From Pseudomonadota bacterium (GTDB taxonomy: Bacteria > Pseudomonadota > Alphaproteobacteria > Sphingomonadales > Sphingomonadaceae), in contig JAFEEX010000006.1 of the NCBI GenBank assembly GCA_018240895.1, positions 49,308 through 83,534 on the forward strand: a stretch of 34,227 nt of DNA. Reading direction: 5' to 3'. A model generated the notes under the pieces. It worked only from the letters and a program-made list of their open reading frames with translations. It did not search any database and was not told where the DNA came from. Position numbers and translations under genes: made by a program. Positions 16,685 to 24,062 of the stretch are shown in pieces; the first letter of the stretch is position 1, and each line of letters begins with the position of its first letter.

Positions 16685-19176
16685 GCTACAATCTCCATCG
16701 GCCGTACTTCGGCCAGGTGCTGGTGCAGCTGCGCGTCCTCGCCTGCGACGCGCCGCGCCCAGGGATCGTCCTGCATGAACTGCTGCGAGTACCGGAACCG
16801 CGCGGCCAGGGTGGCGACCGCAGCGGGATCGCTGAACAGTCCGGCCTTGACGTGCTCCAGCCCGACCCGTTCGATCCACGGCGCAGTGCGTTCCAGGTAG
16901 TGCGCCTGTTCGCGGTAGAGCTGGATGAAGGCCGCACAGACGTCCATCGCCTCCTGCTCGGTCTCGACCTTGCAGAGCAGGTCGGTGGCGCGGACCTTGA
17001 TCCCGCCGTTGCCGCCGACGTGCAATTCGTAACCGCTGTCGACGCAGACCACGCCAAAGTCCTTGATCGTCGCTTCGGCGCAATTGCGCGGGCAGCCGCT
17101 GACCGCGATCTTGAACTTGTGCGGCATCCAGCTGCCCCAGGTCATCCGTTCCAGCTTGACGCCAAGACCGGTCGAATCCTGGGTGCCGAACCGGCACCAT
17201 TCGCTGCCGACACAGGTCTTCACCGTGCGCAGCGACTTGCCATAGGCATGACCCGAAACCATCCCCGCGTCATTGAGATCGGCCCAGACCGCGGGCAGAT
17301 CCTCTTTGCGGATCCCGAAGATGTCGAGCCGCTGGCCGCCGGTCACCTTGACCATCGGCGCGTTGTACTTTTCCACCACGTCGGCGATCGCGCGCAGCTC
17401 GCGGGGATTGGTCAGCCCGCCCCACATCCGCGGAACAACCGAATAGGTTCCGTCCTTTTGGATGTTGGCGTGCATCCGTTCGTTGACGAAGCGGCTGTGC
17501 TGTTCGTCCTGGTATTCGCCCGGCCAGGCGCATAGCAGGTAATAGTTGAGCGCCGGGCGGCAGCTGGCGCAGCCGTGGGGCGTGGTCCAGTGCAGCTCCT
17601 GCATCACCTGCGGGATCGCCTTGAGCTGCTTGTCCACGATGTTGCGACGCACGTCGTCGTGGGTGAAGCTGGTGCACTTGCACAGCGTCCTGGGGCCGCT
17701 TTCGACCGCGCCGCCCAGCGTCAGCGCCAGCAGGCTTTCGACCAGGCCAGTGCACGATCCGCACGAGGCCGAGGCTTTGCAGGCCGAGCGCACCCCATCG
17801 AGGCTGTGCGCACCGCCCATGATGCAGCCGACCACCTTGCCCTTGGAAACGCCGTTGCAGCCGCACACTTCCGCATCGTCGGACAGGGCGGCAACGGCGG
17901 CATTAGGGTCCGCAAGGGCGCCCCCCTGGGCGAAGGCCTGGCCAAAGATCAGGCCCTCGCGGATCGCGGAGATATCCTCGCCCTTCTTGAGCAGGTCGAA
18001 GTACCACGAACCGTCGGCGGTATCGCCATAGAGCACCGCACCGACCAGCTTGCCGTCCTTGACGATCACCCGCTTGTACACGCCGCGCGAGGCATCGCGC
18101 ATGACGATGTCTTCCGCGCCGTCATCGCCCGAAAAGTCCCCGGCCGAGAACAGGTCGATCCCCGAAACCTTGAGCTTGGTTGAAGTGACCGAGCCCTCGT
18201 AGCCCGATGGCGTCCCGGTCGCGGCATCGGCCAGCGCGCGGCACATGTCCCATAGCGGCGCGACCAGACCATAGCAGGTCCCGCGATGCTGGACGCATTC
18301 GCCCACTGCTATGATCGCCGGGTCGGAGGTGACCATGTGGTCATCGACCACAATCCCGCGCTCGACTTCCAGCCCGGCAGCCTTGGCCAGCGCCGTGGCC
18401 GGTCGGATGCCGACCGCCATCACCACGATGTCGGCCGGAAACTCGCGTCCGTCCTTGAGCCGGACGCCTGCGACGTGGCCGCCGCGTTCAAGGATCGCCG
18501 CCGTGTCGCCGCCGGTGACAATGGTCTGACCGCGGCGTTCGAGCTCGGTCTTGAGCAGGTAACCCGCCGCCTCGTCGAGCTGGCGTTCCATCAGCGTCGG
18601 CATCAGATGGACAACCGTCACTTGCATGCCGCGCAGTGCCAGGCCGTGCGCCGCTTCCAGTCCCAACAGGCCGCCGCCGATCACCACGGCATTGCCACCG
18701 CCGTTCGCCTTGCCAGCTTCGGCAGCGGCCAGCATCTTGTCGACATCGTCCAGATCGCGGAAGGTGACCACGCCGGACAGGTCATGCCCCGGCACCGGGA
18801 TGATGAACGGATCGGACCCGGTCGCGATCAGCAGCCGGTCATAGGGTTCGACCCGGCCCGACTTTGCCGTAACAGTCCGCGCCGTACGGTCGATCGCCAC
18901 CACCGGATCGCCGGACACCAGCGTGATCGCATTGTCGGAATACCATTCCGGACCGTTGATGACGATGTCATCGAACGCCTTCTCGCCCGCCAGCACGGGC
19001 GAGAGCATGATCCGGTTATAGTTGACGCGCGGTTCGGCGCCGAAGATCGTTACCGCATAACGGCCCGGATCGCGGGCCAGAACTTCTTCCACAGCGCGGC
19101 AGCCAGCCATACCGTTGCCGATCACCACCAGCCGTTCGGCCAGCGGCTGGCCGGACCTGGCGTCCTTCATGTTCAT
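16681..19176 (-). CDS. nirB: NADH-dependent nitrite reductase large subunit
   Basis: An 831-aa enzyme reducing nitrite to ammonium. Order of domains: FAD/NAD oxidoreductase (LVVIGNGMAGCRAVEEVLA; VVIGGGLLGLEAAHGLALRG), BFD-like [2Fe-2S] segments (EVCGCNGVSKGKVVGCI ~437; SCGSCTG), then the siroheme/[4Fe-4S] half with TCVGSEWCRFGT (~650) and SGCPRNCAEATIKD (~695). Start ATG 19176 has AAGGGG about 11 bases upstream; ATG 19170 is an alternative. A longer frame to 19272 would translate through the leader terminator and is rejected. It is the first gene of the nirB-nirD-nasA-cobA-zinc-ribbon operon, regulated by the ANTAR-type leader before it. Confidence 0.96.
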   Translation of the reverse strand: MNMKDARSGQPLAERLVVIGNGMAGCRAVEEVLARDPGRYAVTIFGAEPRVNYNRIMLSPVLAGEKAFDDIVINGPEWYSDNAITLVSGDPVVAIDRTARTVTAKSGRVEPYDRLLIATGSDPFIIPVPGHDLSGVVTFRDLDDVDKMLAAAEAGKANGGGNAVVIGGGLLGLEAAHGLALRGMQVTVVHLMPTLMERQLDEAAGYLLKTELERRGQTIVTGGDTAAILERGGHVAGVRLKDGREFPADIVVMAVGIRPATALAKAAGLEVERGIVVDDHMVTSDPAIIAVGECVQHRGTCYGLVAPLWDMCRALADAATGTPSGYEGSVTSTKLKVSGIDLFSAGDFSGDDGAEDIVMRDASRGVYKRVIVKDGKLVGAVLYGDTADGSWYFDLLKKGEDISAIREGLIFGQAFAQGGALADPNAAVAALSDDAEVCGCNGVSKGKVVGCIMGGAHSLDGVRSACKASASCGSCTGLVESLLALTLGGAVESGPRTLCKCTSFTHDDVRRNIVDKQLKAIPQVMQELHWTTPHGCASCRPALNYYLLCAWPGEYQDEQHSRFVNERMHANIQKDGTYSVVPRMWGGLTNPRELRAIADVVEKYNAPMVKVTGGQRLDIFGIRKEDLPAVWADLNDAGMVSGHAYGKSLRTVKTCVGSEWCRFGTQDSTGLGVKLERMTWGSWMPHKFKIAVSGCPRNCAEATIKDFGVVCVDSGYELHVGGNGGIKVRATDLLCKVETEQEAMDVCAAFIQLYREQAHYLERTAPWIERVGLEHVKAGLFSDPAAVATLAARFRYSQQFMQDDPWARRVAGEDAQLHQHLAEVRPMEIVA

Positions 19177-19216
19177 TGGCGCATTCACCCCTTGAGGCTC
19201 CTGTGATGCGCGCAAC

Positions 19217-19261
19217 AAAAAAGGCCGCCTCGAACCGTTCGATTGGAACGGTACGGGCGGC
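19217..19261 (-). terminator. Intrinsic terminator in nirB leader
   Basis: On the minus strand GCCGCC (19261-19256) pairs with GGCGGC (19229-19224), and inside ACCGTTC pairs with GAACGGT. A run of six T (19222-19217) follows after one C. It lies about 40 bases before the nirB start and overlaps the ANTAR P2 hairpin. Confidence 0.88.
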
Positions 19262-19321
19262 TTCGTTGCCACGCGTTGGTAAAGTTGTGCGACCGGGTGC
19301 TGGATCGCCCTTCATTGGGCG
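19217..19321 (-). promoter_or_regulatory. ANTAR (NasT) antitermination leader of nirB operon
   Basis: Read on the minus strand, hairpin P1 has stem CGCCC/GGGCG (19321-19317, 19310-19306) with hexaloop AATGAA. Then 33 bases, then P2 with stem GTGGC/GCCGC (19272-19268, 19261-19257) and hexaloop AACGAA. Both loops have A1 and G4, the known ANTAR target rule. The 3' arm of P2 is the 5' arm of the terminator, so the two are mutually exclusive. NasT encoded at 25268-25846 is the expected binder: with nitrate present it is released by NasS, stabilises P1-P2 and lets transcription reach nirB. Confidence 0.85.
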
Positions 19322-19376
19322 GCACGACCTTTCGCTTGGGCAAGACTAGGTGATTCGGCAGCGGGATGGCAAGCGG

Positions 19377-19395
19377 TTTTTGCAGTGCAGCAAAA
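19377..19395 (-). promoter_or_regulatory. Conserved box upstream of nirB leader
   Basis: The plus-strand 16-mer TTTTTGCAGTGCAGCA (19377-19392) is repeated exactly at 24037-24052 upstream of the second leader. It sits 56 bases before P1 here, 55 bases there. With following bases it forms an imperfect palindrome TTTTGC-N6-GCAAAA. It lies in the 3' flank of the porin gene, so nirB probably has its own promoter here. I cannot fit it to a sigma-54 or NtrC consensus. Confidence 0.6.
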
Positions 19396-19419
19396 GCAGC
19401 CGCCATCCCGCAGGCACGA

Positions 19420-20685
19420 TCAATAGGCCACTTCAGCTTGCAGCCACAGCTTGCGGGTATCGGCAAAACCCGCCGCCTTGGCGTTGAAATCGGCATATTT
19501 GACCAGCAGACCGACCCGGCCCAGCTTGAACCCCACCGAGGCGTCCCATTCATCGCCGTAGTGCGTCGATCCGAAATCACTGCCGAAGCGGTGGAAGGTG
19601 ACTGCCGCGTTGAGCCCGGGCAGCGCCTTGAGCTTGGCGAGCTTGTAGCTCACCCCGCCGTACCAGTCCTCAAGCCCGTTGGTCGGCGTGGTCAGGAACA
19701 GGTCGGCCCAGCCGTTGAACTTGTGCAGGGTCGCCATCGAGGTCTGGAAAGAGCGGCGCACGCCGGTGGTCGACAGGGCGCTGCCCAGCTTTTCATAGCC
19801 TGCCGTCGCGGCGAGGTTGCCATGGGCCAATCCGGCCTCCACGGCCATGTAGTCTATCCCGAAGTCCAGCGGGTTCTGCTGAAAATCCATCTGCCGGCCA
19901 TAGCTGGCCATCAGGTTCAGCTTGCTGGACTTGGCCAGGGTGAAGCCGGCCGTGGCGCGCGCGCCATAGGTCTGGGTGTCGGCATTGGTCACCGCCAGCG
20001 CACCGCCTTGCTCCTTTGCATCGTAGTCGAGCAAATAGGCAAAGCCCCTGACCTGCACCGGCCCCAGCTTGGTGCCAGCACCCAGGAAGCCGAAGTGACC
20101 GTCATAGGCCCGACGCGGCCCGGCATCGAAGCCAAACACGGTGCGCTGGCTGATCGCGAAAGTGCCATCCAGACTGACCGGCCCAAGCTTCGCCTCGGCG
20201 CGCACCGCGTCGAAGGTCTGCTCGTTCTGCCGCCAGCCGACCGAGCCGACGAAGCGCTGATCGTCGAGATTGATGCGCTGGCGACCCAAGGTGAGCGTCA
20301 TGGCCTTGGTTTTGTACTGCAGCTGCAACCGGTTGAGCTCGATGCTCATCGGATCGGGAACCACGGCGTAACCCGCTCGGCGCTGGCGGTCGGCGATCAC
20401 GAATGGGAAGGCATTGTAGTGGTCGGTGATCGCAAGCGTGCCTTCGCTTTCACTGAGCAGCGACAGACCCGATGCGTGCTTGAGTTCCGCCCCGGCACGC
20501 AAGCGCAGGGTGACGGCATCAGCGTCCAGCGTGGGTGTGTCGACCCCTTCATAGCGCAGCCGCGCTTCAACGATCGGATCGAGCGAGAAACTGTCCCCCA
20601 GCTTTACCGGATCGCCGGGAGCGGCCAGCGCAGGTTGGGCGGCGGCGGCAGCGACCAGCGCTGCGGTCTTGAGCAAGCTCTTCAT
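19420..20685 (-). CDS. Alginate-export-family outer-membrane porin
   Basis: A 421-aa beta-barrel protein with a signal peptide (MKSLLKTAALVAAAAAQPALA) and the alginate_exp (AlgE-like) domain: DPIVEARLRYEGVD, ADAVTLRLRAGAEL, LNRLQLQYKTKAMTLTLGRQRINLDDQRFVG, ending in WLQAEVAY with a terminal aromatic residue. Such porins often sit in alphaproteobacterial nitrate loci, and a role in letting nitrate through the outer membrane is inferred from its place downstream of narK; alginate export is unlikely with no alginate genes nearby. It begins 110 bases after narK, separated by a strong hairpin. Confidence 0.87.
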   Translation of the reverse strand: MKSLLKTAALVAAAAAQPALAAPGDPVKLGDSFSLDPIVEARLRYEGVDTPTLDADAVTLRLRAGAELKHASGLSLLSESEGTLAITDHYNAFPFVIADRQRRAGYAVVPDPMSIELNRLQLQYKTKAMTLTLGRQRINLDDQRFVGSVGWRQNEQTFDAVRAEAKLGPVSLDGTFAISQRTVFGFDAGPRRAYDGHFGFLGAGTKLGPVQVRGFAYLLDYDAKEQGGALAVTNADTQTYGARATAGFTLAKSSKLNLMASYGRQMDFQQNPLDFGIDYMAVEAGLAHGNLAATAGYEKLGSALSTTGVRRSFQTSMATLHKFNGWADLFLTTPTNGLEDWYGGVSYKLAKLKALPGLNAAVTFHRFGSDFGSTHYGDEWDASVGFKLGRVGLLVKYADFNAKAAGFADTRKLWLQAEVAY

Positions 20686-20762
20686 GTGTTATCTCCGGAT
20701 TGGCATTGTGCCGGATTTCCGGACATCCCCCCTGTTCGTCGCCGCTTTCCGGGCGGTCGAAC

Positions 20763-20787
20763 GGGGCGAGGCAGTTCGCCTCGCCCC
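20763..20787 (-). promoter_or_regulatory. Intercistronic hairpin between narK and porin genes
   Basis: GGGGCGAGGC (20763-20772) and GCCTCGCCCC (20778-20787) form a perfect 10-bp stem with a 5-base loop, starting nine bases after the narK stop. No T-run follows in the direction of transcription. It may protect upstream mRNA from 3' exonucleases or partly terminate, so that narK and the porin are made in different amounts. Confidence 0.6.
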
Positions 20788-20795
20788 AGGCGATA

Positions 20796-22049
20796 TCAGA
20801 TGCGGGCGCCCTGCAGCGCCGCGCCCCAAGTGGTGCGCCACTTGGCCTTGACCGCGGTCAGCCCGACCAGCGCGACCACGGCCAGCGCGGCAAAGATCAG
20901 GAAGCCGATCGAGGCCGAACCGGTGGCCTTCTTGATCGCGCCGAGCGAGCTGGCGAGGTAGAACCCGCCCAGACCGCCGCCAAACCCGACCAGCCCGGTC
21001 ATCACGCCGATTTCCTTGCGGAAGCGCTGCGGTACCAGCTGGAACACCGCGCCGTTGCCAATCCCCAGCGTGCCCATCACCGCGACGAACAGGGCAATCG
21101 CGAGCGCCAGGCCCGAAGTTGCGGCAAAGGCGATTACCGTCAGCAGGATCGCGGCGACGATGTAGACGGCGGTAAGCGTCTTGATCCCGCCCATCCGGTC
21201 GGCCAGCGCGCCGCCGACCGGGCGCAGCAGCGAACCCATGAACACCGCGGCGGCGGTGCAGTAACCGGCCACCACCGGGGTCACCTTGAAGGTGTCGGCA
21301 AAGAAGGTCGGCAGCGAGCCCGACAGGCCGACGAAGCCGCCGAAGGTGACGAAGTAGAACAGCATGAACCACCAGGCGTCCGCTTCCTTGAGCACGGCGG
21401 CATAGGCGGCCATCGGTTTGGGTTCAGGCTGCTCGGGGCTGTCCTTGGCAGCGACTAGGTAGAACGCAAAGACCGCGACCAGCGGGATCAGCGCCAGGCC
21501 GAACACGTTGGTCCAGCCATAGGCCTTGGCCAGCAGCGCGGCGAACAGCGCGGCGAAGACCGTGCCGGAATTGCCCATGCCGGCAATGCCCATCGCCTTG
21601 CCCTGGTGTTCGGGCGGATACCAGCGGCTGGCCAAAGGCAGCGAGACGGCAAAGCTGGCCCCGGCAAAACCCAGCACGACGCCAACCGCGAGTGTCGCTT
21701 CGTAGCTGTGGACGCCGAATTTCCACGCGGCAAGCAGCCCGCCGATCACGACCACCTGGTTGATGATACCGGTCACCTTGGGACCAATTCGGTCAACCAT
21801 GAACCCGTTGATGAGCCGGATTACCGCGCCCGCCAGCGTCGGGACGGCGACCATGAAGCCCTTTTGCGCCGGGTCGAGCCCGAGGTCCTTCGAAATGATC
21901 GGGGCAAGCGGCCCCAGCATCACCCAGCACATGAAGGCGATGTCGAAATAGAGGAACGCGGCGATCAGCGTCGGGCGGTGGCCCGATTGCCAGAACGATT
22001 TGCCGACCGGAATTGTGGGTGCATCGGATGTCATCGCAAGTGTAGCCAT
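20796..22049 (-). CDS. narK: NarK/NasA-type nitrate/nitrite transporter (MFS)
   Basis: A 417-aa major-facilitator transporter of the nitrate-nitrite porter family in the inner membrane. Family marks: FDIAFMCWVMLGPLAP in the first helix, LPLASRWYPPEHQGKAMGIAG, and both nitrate-signature Gly-Asn segments, AGMGNSGTVFAALFA and LGIGNGAVFQLVPQ. About 12 membrane segments. ATG 22049 has a perfect AGGAGGG seven bases upstream; the longer frame beyond it would run into the divergent kinase gene. It brings nitrate in for NasA. It has no ANTAR leader of its own directly upstream; the nearest one lies 1.8 kb upstream beyond the oppositely oriented kinase gene. Confidence 0.94.
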   Translation of the reverse strand: MATLAMTSDAPTIPVGKSFWQSGHRPTLIAAFLYFDIAFMCWVMLGPLAPIISKDLGLDPAQKGFMVAVPTLAGAVIRLINGFMVDRIGPKVTGIINQVVVIGGLLAAWKFGVHSYEATLAVGVVLGFAGASFAVSLPLASRWYPPEHQGKAMGIAGMGNSGTVFAALFAALLAKAYGWTNVFGLALIPLVAVFAFYLVAAKDSPEQPEPKPMAAYAAVLKEADAWWFMLFYFVTFGGFVGLSGSLPTFFADTFKVTPVVAGYCTAAAVFMGSLLRPVGGALADRMGGIKTLTAVYIVAAILLTVIAFAATSGLALAIALFVAVMGTLGIGNGAVFQLVPQRFRKEIGVMTGLVGFGGGLGGFYLASSLGAIKKATGSASIGFLIFAALAVVALVGLTAVKAKWRTTWGAALQGARI

Positions 22050-22093
22050 GATTTGGCCCTCCTGAGGCTTGACGGAACGGGTTTGGAAACGAT

Positions 22094-22130
22094 CCTCACG
22101 CGGGCGGGCGGCGCGCCCGCATGCGTGAGG
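22094..22130. promoter_or_regulatory. Hairpin between divergent narK and kinase genes
   Basis: CCTCACGC (22094-22101) pairs with GCGTGAGG (22123-22130), and GGGC/GCCC continue the stem past a 4-base bulge. The whole narK-kinase gap is only 95 bases, so this structure must overlap the promoter or leader of one or both genes. As DNA it could be a shared operator; as RNA it ends 14 bases before the kinase ATG. Confidence 0.55.
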
Positions 22131-22144
22131 GGTGACGGGAAACG

Positions 22145-23836
22145 ATGCGCAGCGAAGGCCAACTGGTGGTGGCGGCAGGCTTTGCGAGCCTGATCGGGAC
22201 ACGCGCGGAAAATCAGGATTTCGGCGCCGTCCACACCGGCACCGCGCTGGAACAGACCCGCCACGGGATCATCGCTGCGGTGGCGGACGGGGTGTCGGGC
22301 GGCAAGGCGGGACGGGCCGCGGCCGAACTTGCGGTGCGGGCGCTGATCGAGGGGTTCTATGCCATGCCCGACACGCTGGGCCCGGCCCGCGCGATGCAGG
22401 TTCCGCTCGCCGCCTACAACCGCTGGCTGCACAGCCAGGGGCGGGGCGAGATCATGACCAACAGCGCATCGACCTTCACCGCTTTCGCGCTGCGCGGACG
22501 GCGCGCGCATCTGGTCCATGTCGGTGATAGCCGCGCCTGGCGCTTTTCCGGCGGCCGTTTGACCTGCCTGACCACCGATCACGTCCGCCCCGAACCCGAT
22601 CTCAGCCACGTGCTGATCCGCGCGCTGGGGATCGAGCCCGAATTGCGGCTGGATCACGGCGATCTGGAACTGGCCGAACACGACCGTCTGCTGCTGACCA
22701 GCGACGGGGTTCACGCGGTCCTCAATCCTGCGAAGATCGCCGCAATCCTGGGCGAAAATGCCAGCGCCGAAGCGACTGCCGAACGCCTTGTCGAAGCCGC
22801 GATCGACGCCGGTGGCAAGGACAACGCCACCGCGCTGGTGCTCGACGTGGTGCGCCTCCCGGCCCCCGATCACGACGGGATCCTGGCCGGACTTTCGGCC
22901 CTGCCGTTCGTCGATCCCCCACGGCCGGGCGAGAGCATCGACGGCTTCAGGGCGGAACGCGTCCTGTCCGAAGGACGTCACGCGGTGCTGCTGGTGGCGA
23001 CCGACGGCGAAGACGGCAGTAAGGTAGTGATCAAGTTTCCCCGCCGCGAGGTGCTGTCCGAGCGCGCGCTGCGACTGGCTTTTGCCCGGGAAATGCTGCT
23101 CGCGCAGCGGGTTACCAGCCCGTTCGTGCTGGGCGCCCATCCGGTCAGGCCCGATCGCCAGACCGCGCTTTACGGCGTCCAGCCGTTCCTTGACGGCGAG
23201 ACCATGGCCCAGCGCATGGAACGCGGCTTGCCGGCGCTGAAATCCGGGCTGGACGCCGCGATCAAGCTGGTGCGCGCTGTGGCCGCACTCCACCGGCTCG
23301 ACGTGATCCACCGCGACATCAAGCCTGACAATGCGATCCTGACAACGGACGGCGGGCTCAAGCTGATCGACCTGGGGGTCGCCCGCCTGCCGCGGGTCGA
23401 AGATTTCCGGGTCGACGAGATTCCCGGAACTCCGGGTTTCATGGCGCCCGAACAGTTCGAGGGGAACGCTGGGGACGAACTGACCGATCAGTTCGCGCTG
23501 GGGGTCACGCTGTACCGCTGGTTCACCGGCAAATGGCCCTATGGCGAGCAGGAGGCTTTCCAGCGTCCCCGCTTCGGCAAGGCCCCGGCTCCGTCCACGC
23601 ACCGCCCGGAAATTCCGAGCTGGCTCGACGATGCGATCCTGACCGCGCTCCAGTCCGACCGCGACGCGCGCTTCGGCGATGTCATCGGCCTGCTCCGGGC
23701 GCTGGAGGGCGGAGGCTCGCTGGACCTCGGCAAGCGCCGCAATCTGCCCTTGATCGAGCGCGACCCGGTGCGTTTCTGGCAGGTGCTCAGCGCGCTGCTG
23801 GCTGCGGGCCTGCTGGCCTCGCTGTTGCTGCGCTGA
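22145..23836 (+). CDS. PP2C phosphatase-Ser/Thr kinase fusion with membrane tail
   Basis: A 563-aa bifunctional signalling protein. Residues ~10-240 are a PP2C phosphatase: GTRAENQDFG, AVADGVSGGKAGRAA, HVGDSRAWRF, LLTSDGVH and GGKDNATAL keep the metal-binding Asp residues. Residues ~270-535 are a Hanks-type kinase: VVIKFP (Lys), HRDIKPDN (~389), LIDLGVARL (DLG for DFG), GTPGFMAPEQF. The glycine-rich loop is weak. One C-terminal membrane helix (LSALLAAGLLASLLLR) anchors it. Such fusions recur in nitrate loci, perhaps tuning transporter or reductase activity; targets unknown. It is the only plus-strand gene of the locus, divergent from narK, with an ANTAR leader pointing into its 3' end. Confidence 0.92.
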   Translation: MRSEGQLVVAAGFASLIGTRAENQDFGAVHTGTALEQTRHGIIAAVADGVSGGKAGRAAAELAVRALIEGFYAMPDTLGPARAMQVPLAAYNRWLHSQGRGEIMTNSASTFTAFALRGRRAHLVHVGDSRAWRFSGGRLTCLTTDHVRPEPDLSHVLIRALGIEPELRLDHGDLELAEHDRLLLTSDGVHAVLNPAKIAAILGENASAEATAERLVEAAIDAGGKDNATALVLDVVRLPAPDHDGILAGLSALPFVDPPRPGESIDGFRAERVLSEGRHAVLLVATDGEDGSKVVIKFPRREVLSERALRLAFAREMLLAQRVTSPFVLGAHPVRPDRQTALYGVQPFLDGETMAQRMERGLPALKSGLDAAIKLVRAVAALHRLDVIHRDIKPDNAILTTDGGLKLIDLGVARLPRVEDFRVDEIPGTPGFMAPEQFEGNAGDELTDQFALGVTLYRWFTGKWPYGEQEAFQRPRFGKAPAPSTHRPEIPSWLDDAILTALQSDRDARFGDVIGLLRALEGGGSLDLGKRRNLPLIERDPVRFWQVLSALLAAGLLASLLLR

Positions 23837-23854
23837 ACGGGTCTGTTGCACCTT

Positions 23855-23871
23855 CGAAGCCCCCTGCTTCG
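23855..23871 (+). terminator. Weak hairpin after kinase gene
   Basis: CGAAGC (23855-23860) pairs with GCTTCG (23866-23871) about 18 bases after the kinase stop. There is no T-run on the plus strand, so it is at best a weak terminator. It lies just beyond the T-run of the opposing leader terminator. Confidence 0.3.
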
Positions 23872-23878
23872 CGCACGC

Positions 23879-23923
23879 AAAAAAGCCGCCATGAACGATC
23901 CGGGCTGGATCGGTTCAGGCGGC
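23879..23923 (-). terminator. Intrinsic terminator of the second ANTAR leader
   Basis: On the minus strand GCCGCC (23923-23918) pairs with GGCGGC (23890-23885). TGAAC/GTTCA and GATCC/GGATC extend the stem with single-base bulges, and six T (23884-23879) follow directly. It is a strong intrinsic terminator facing the 3' end of the kinase gene. Confidence 0.88.
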
Positions 23924-23982
23924 GCCGTTGCCACGCAATGTCAGTTTTCAGCCAACTGCCGGGTTCGCGCCGCCAATGGCGC
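23879..23982 (-). promoter_or_regulatory. Second ANTAR (NasT) antitermination leader
   Basis: On the minus strand P1 has stem GCGCC/GGCGC (23982-23978, 23971-23967) with hexaloop ATTGGC. After 32 bases, P2 has stem GTGGC/GCCGC (23934-23930, 23923-23919) with hexaloop AACGGC. Both loops have A1 and G4. The P2 3' arm doubles as the terminator 5' arm, exactly as in the nirB leader. The leader starts 80 bases after the nasS stop. Downstream in this direction is the antisense of the kinase gene, then narK. It must therefore gate either an antisense transcript or long read-through into narK. Confidence 0.82.
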
Positions 23983-24036
23983 CGGGTCTTGTGGCTTGTC
24001 TATGGATAAGCGATTCGTGGGGCGCAGGTAAAGTGC

Positions 24037-24056
24037 TTTTTGCAGTGCAGCACAAA
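24037..24056 (-). promoter_or_regulatory. Conserved box upstream of second ANTAR leader
   Basis: The 16-mer TTTTTGCAGTGCAGCA (24037-24052) is identical to the box upstream of the nirB leader. It lies in the short gap right after nasS, so a minus-strand promoter separate from the nasTS promoter is likely here. Confidence 0.6.
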
Positions 24057-24062
24057 ACGCGC

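Noticed and set aside
19177-19272. N-terminal extension of nirB in frame
   Set aside because: It would translate the terminator and P2 region and matches nothing in NirB; the family start and ribosome site are at 19176.
19366-20961. 531-codon plus-strand open frame opposite the porin
   Set aside because: Antisense shadow; the minus-strand porin has a signal peptide, the family domain and a C-terminal aromatic residue.
22031-23851. 606-codon minus-strand open frame
   Set aside because: It is the antisense of the PP2C-kinase gene, rich in Gln/Arg/Ala with no domain, as GC-rich shadow frames usually are. Antisense transcription there is plausible but a protein is not.
24037-24056. Sigma-54 promoter
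   Set aside because: No GG-N10-GC arrangement at -24/-12 can be aligned in either copy of the box.
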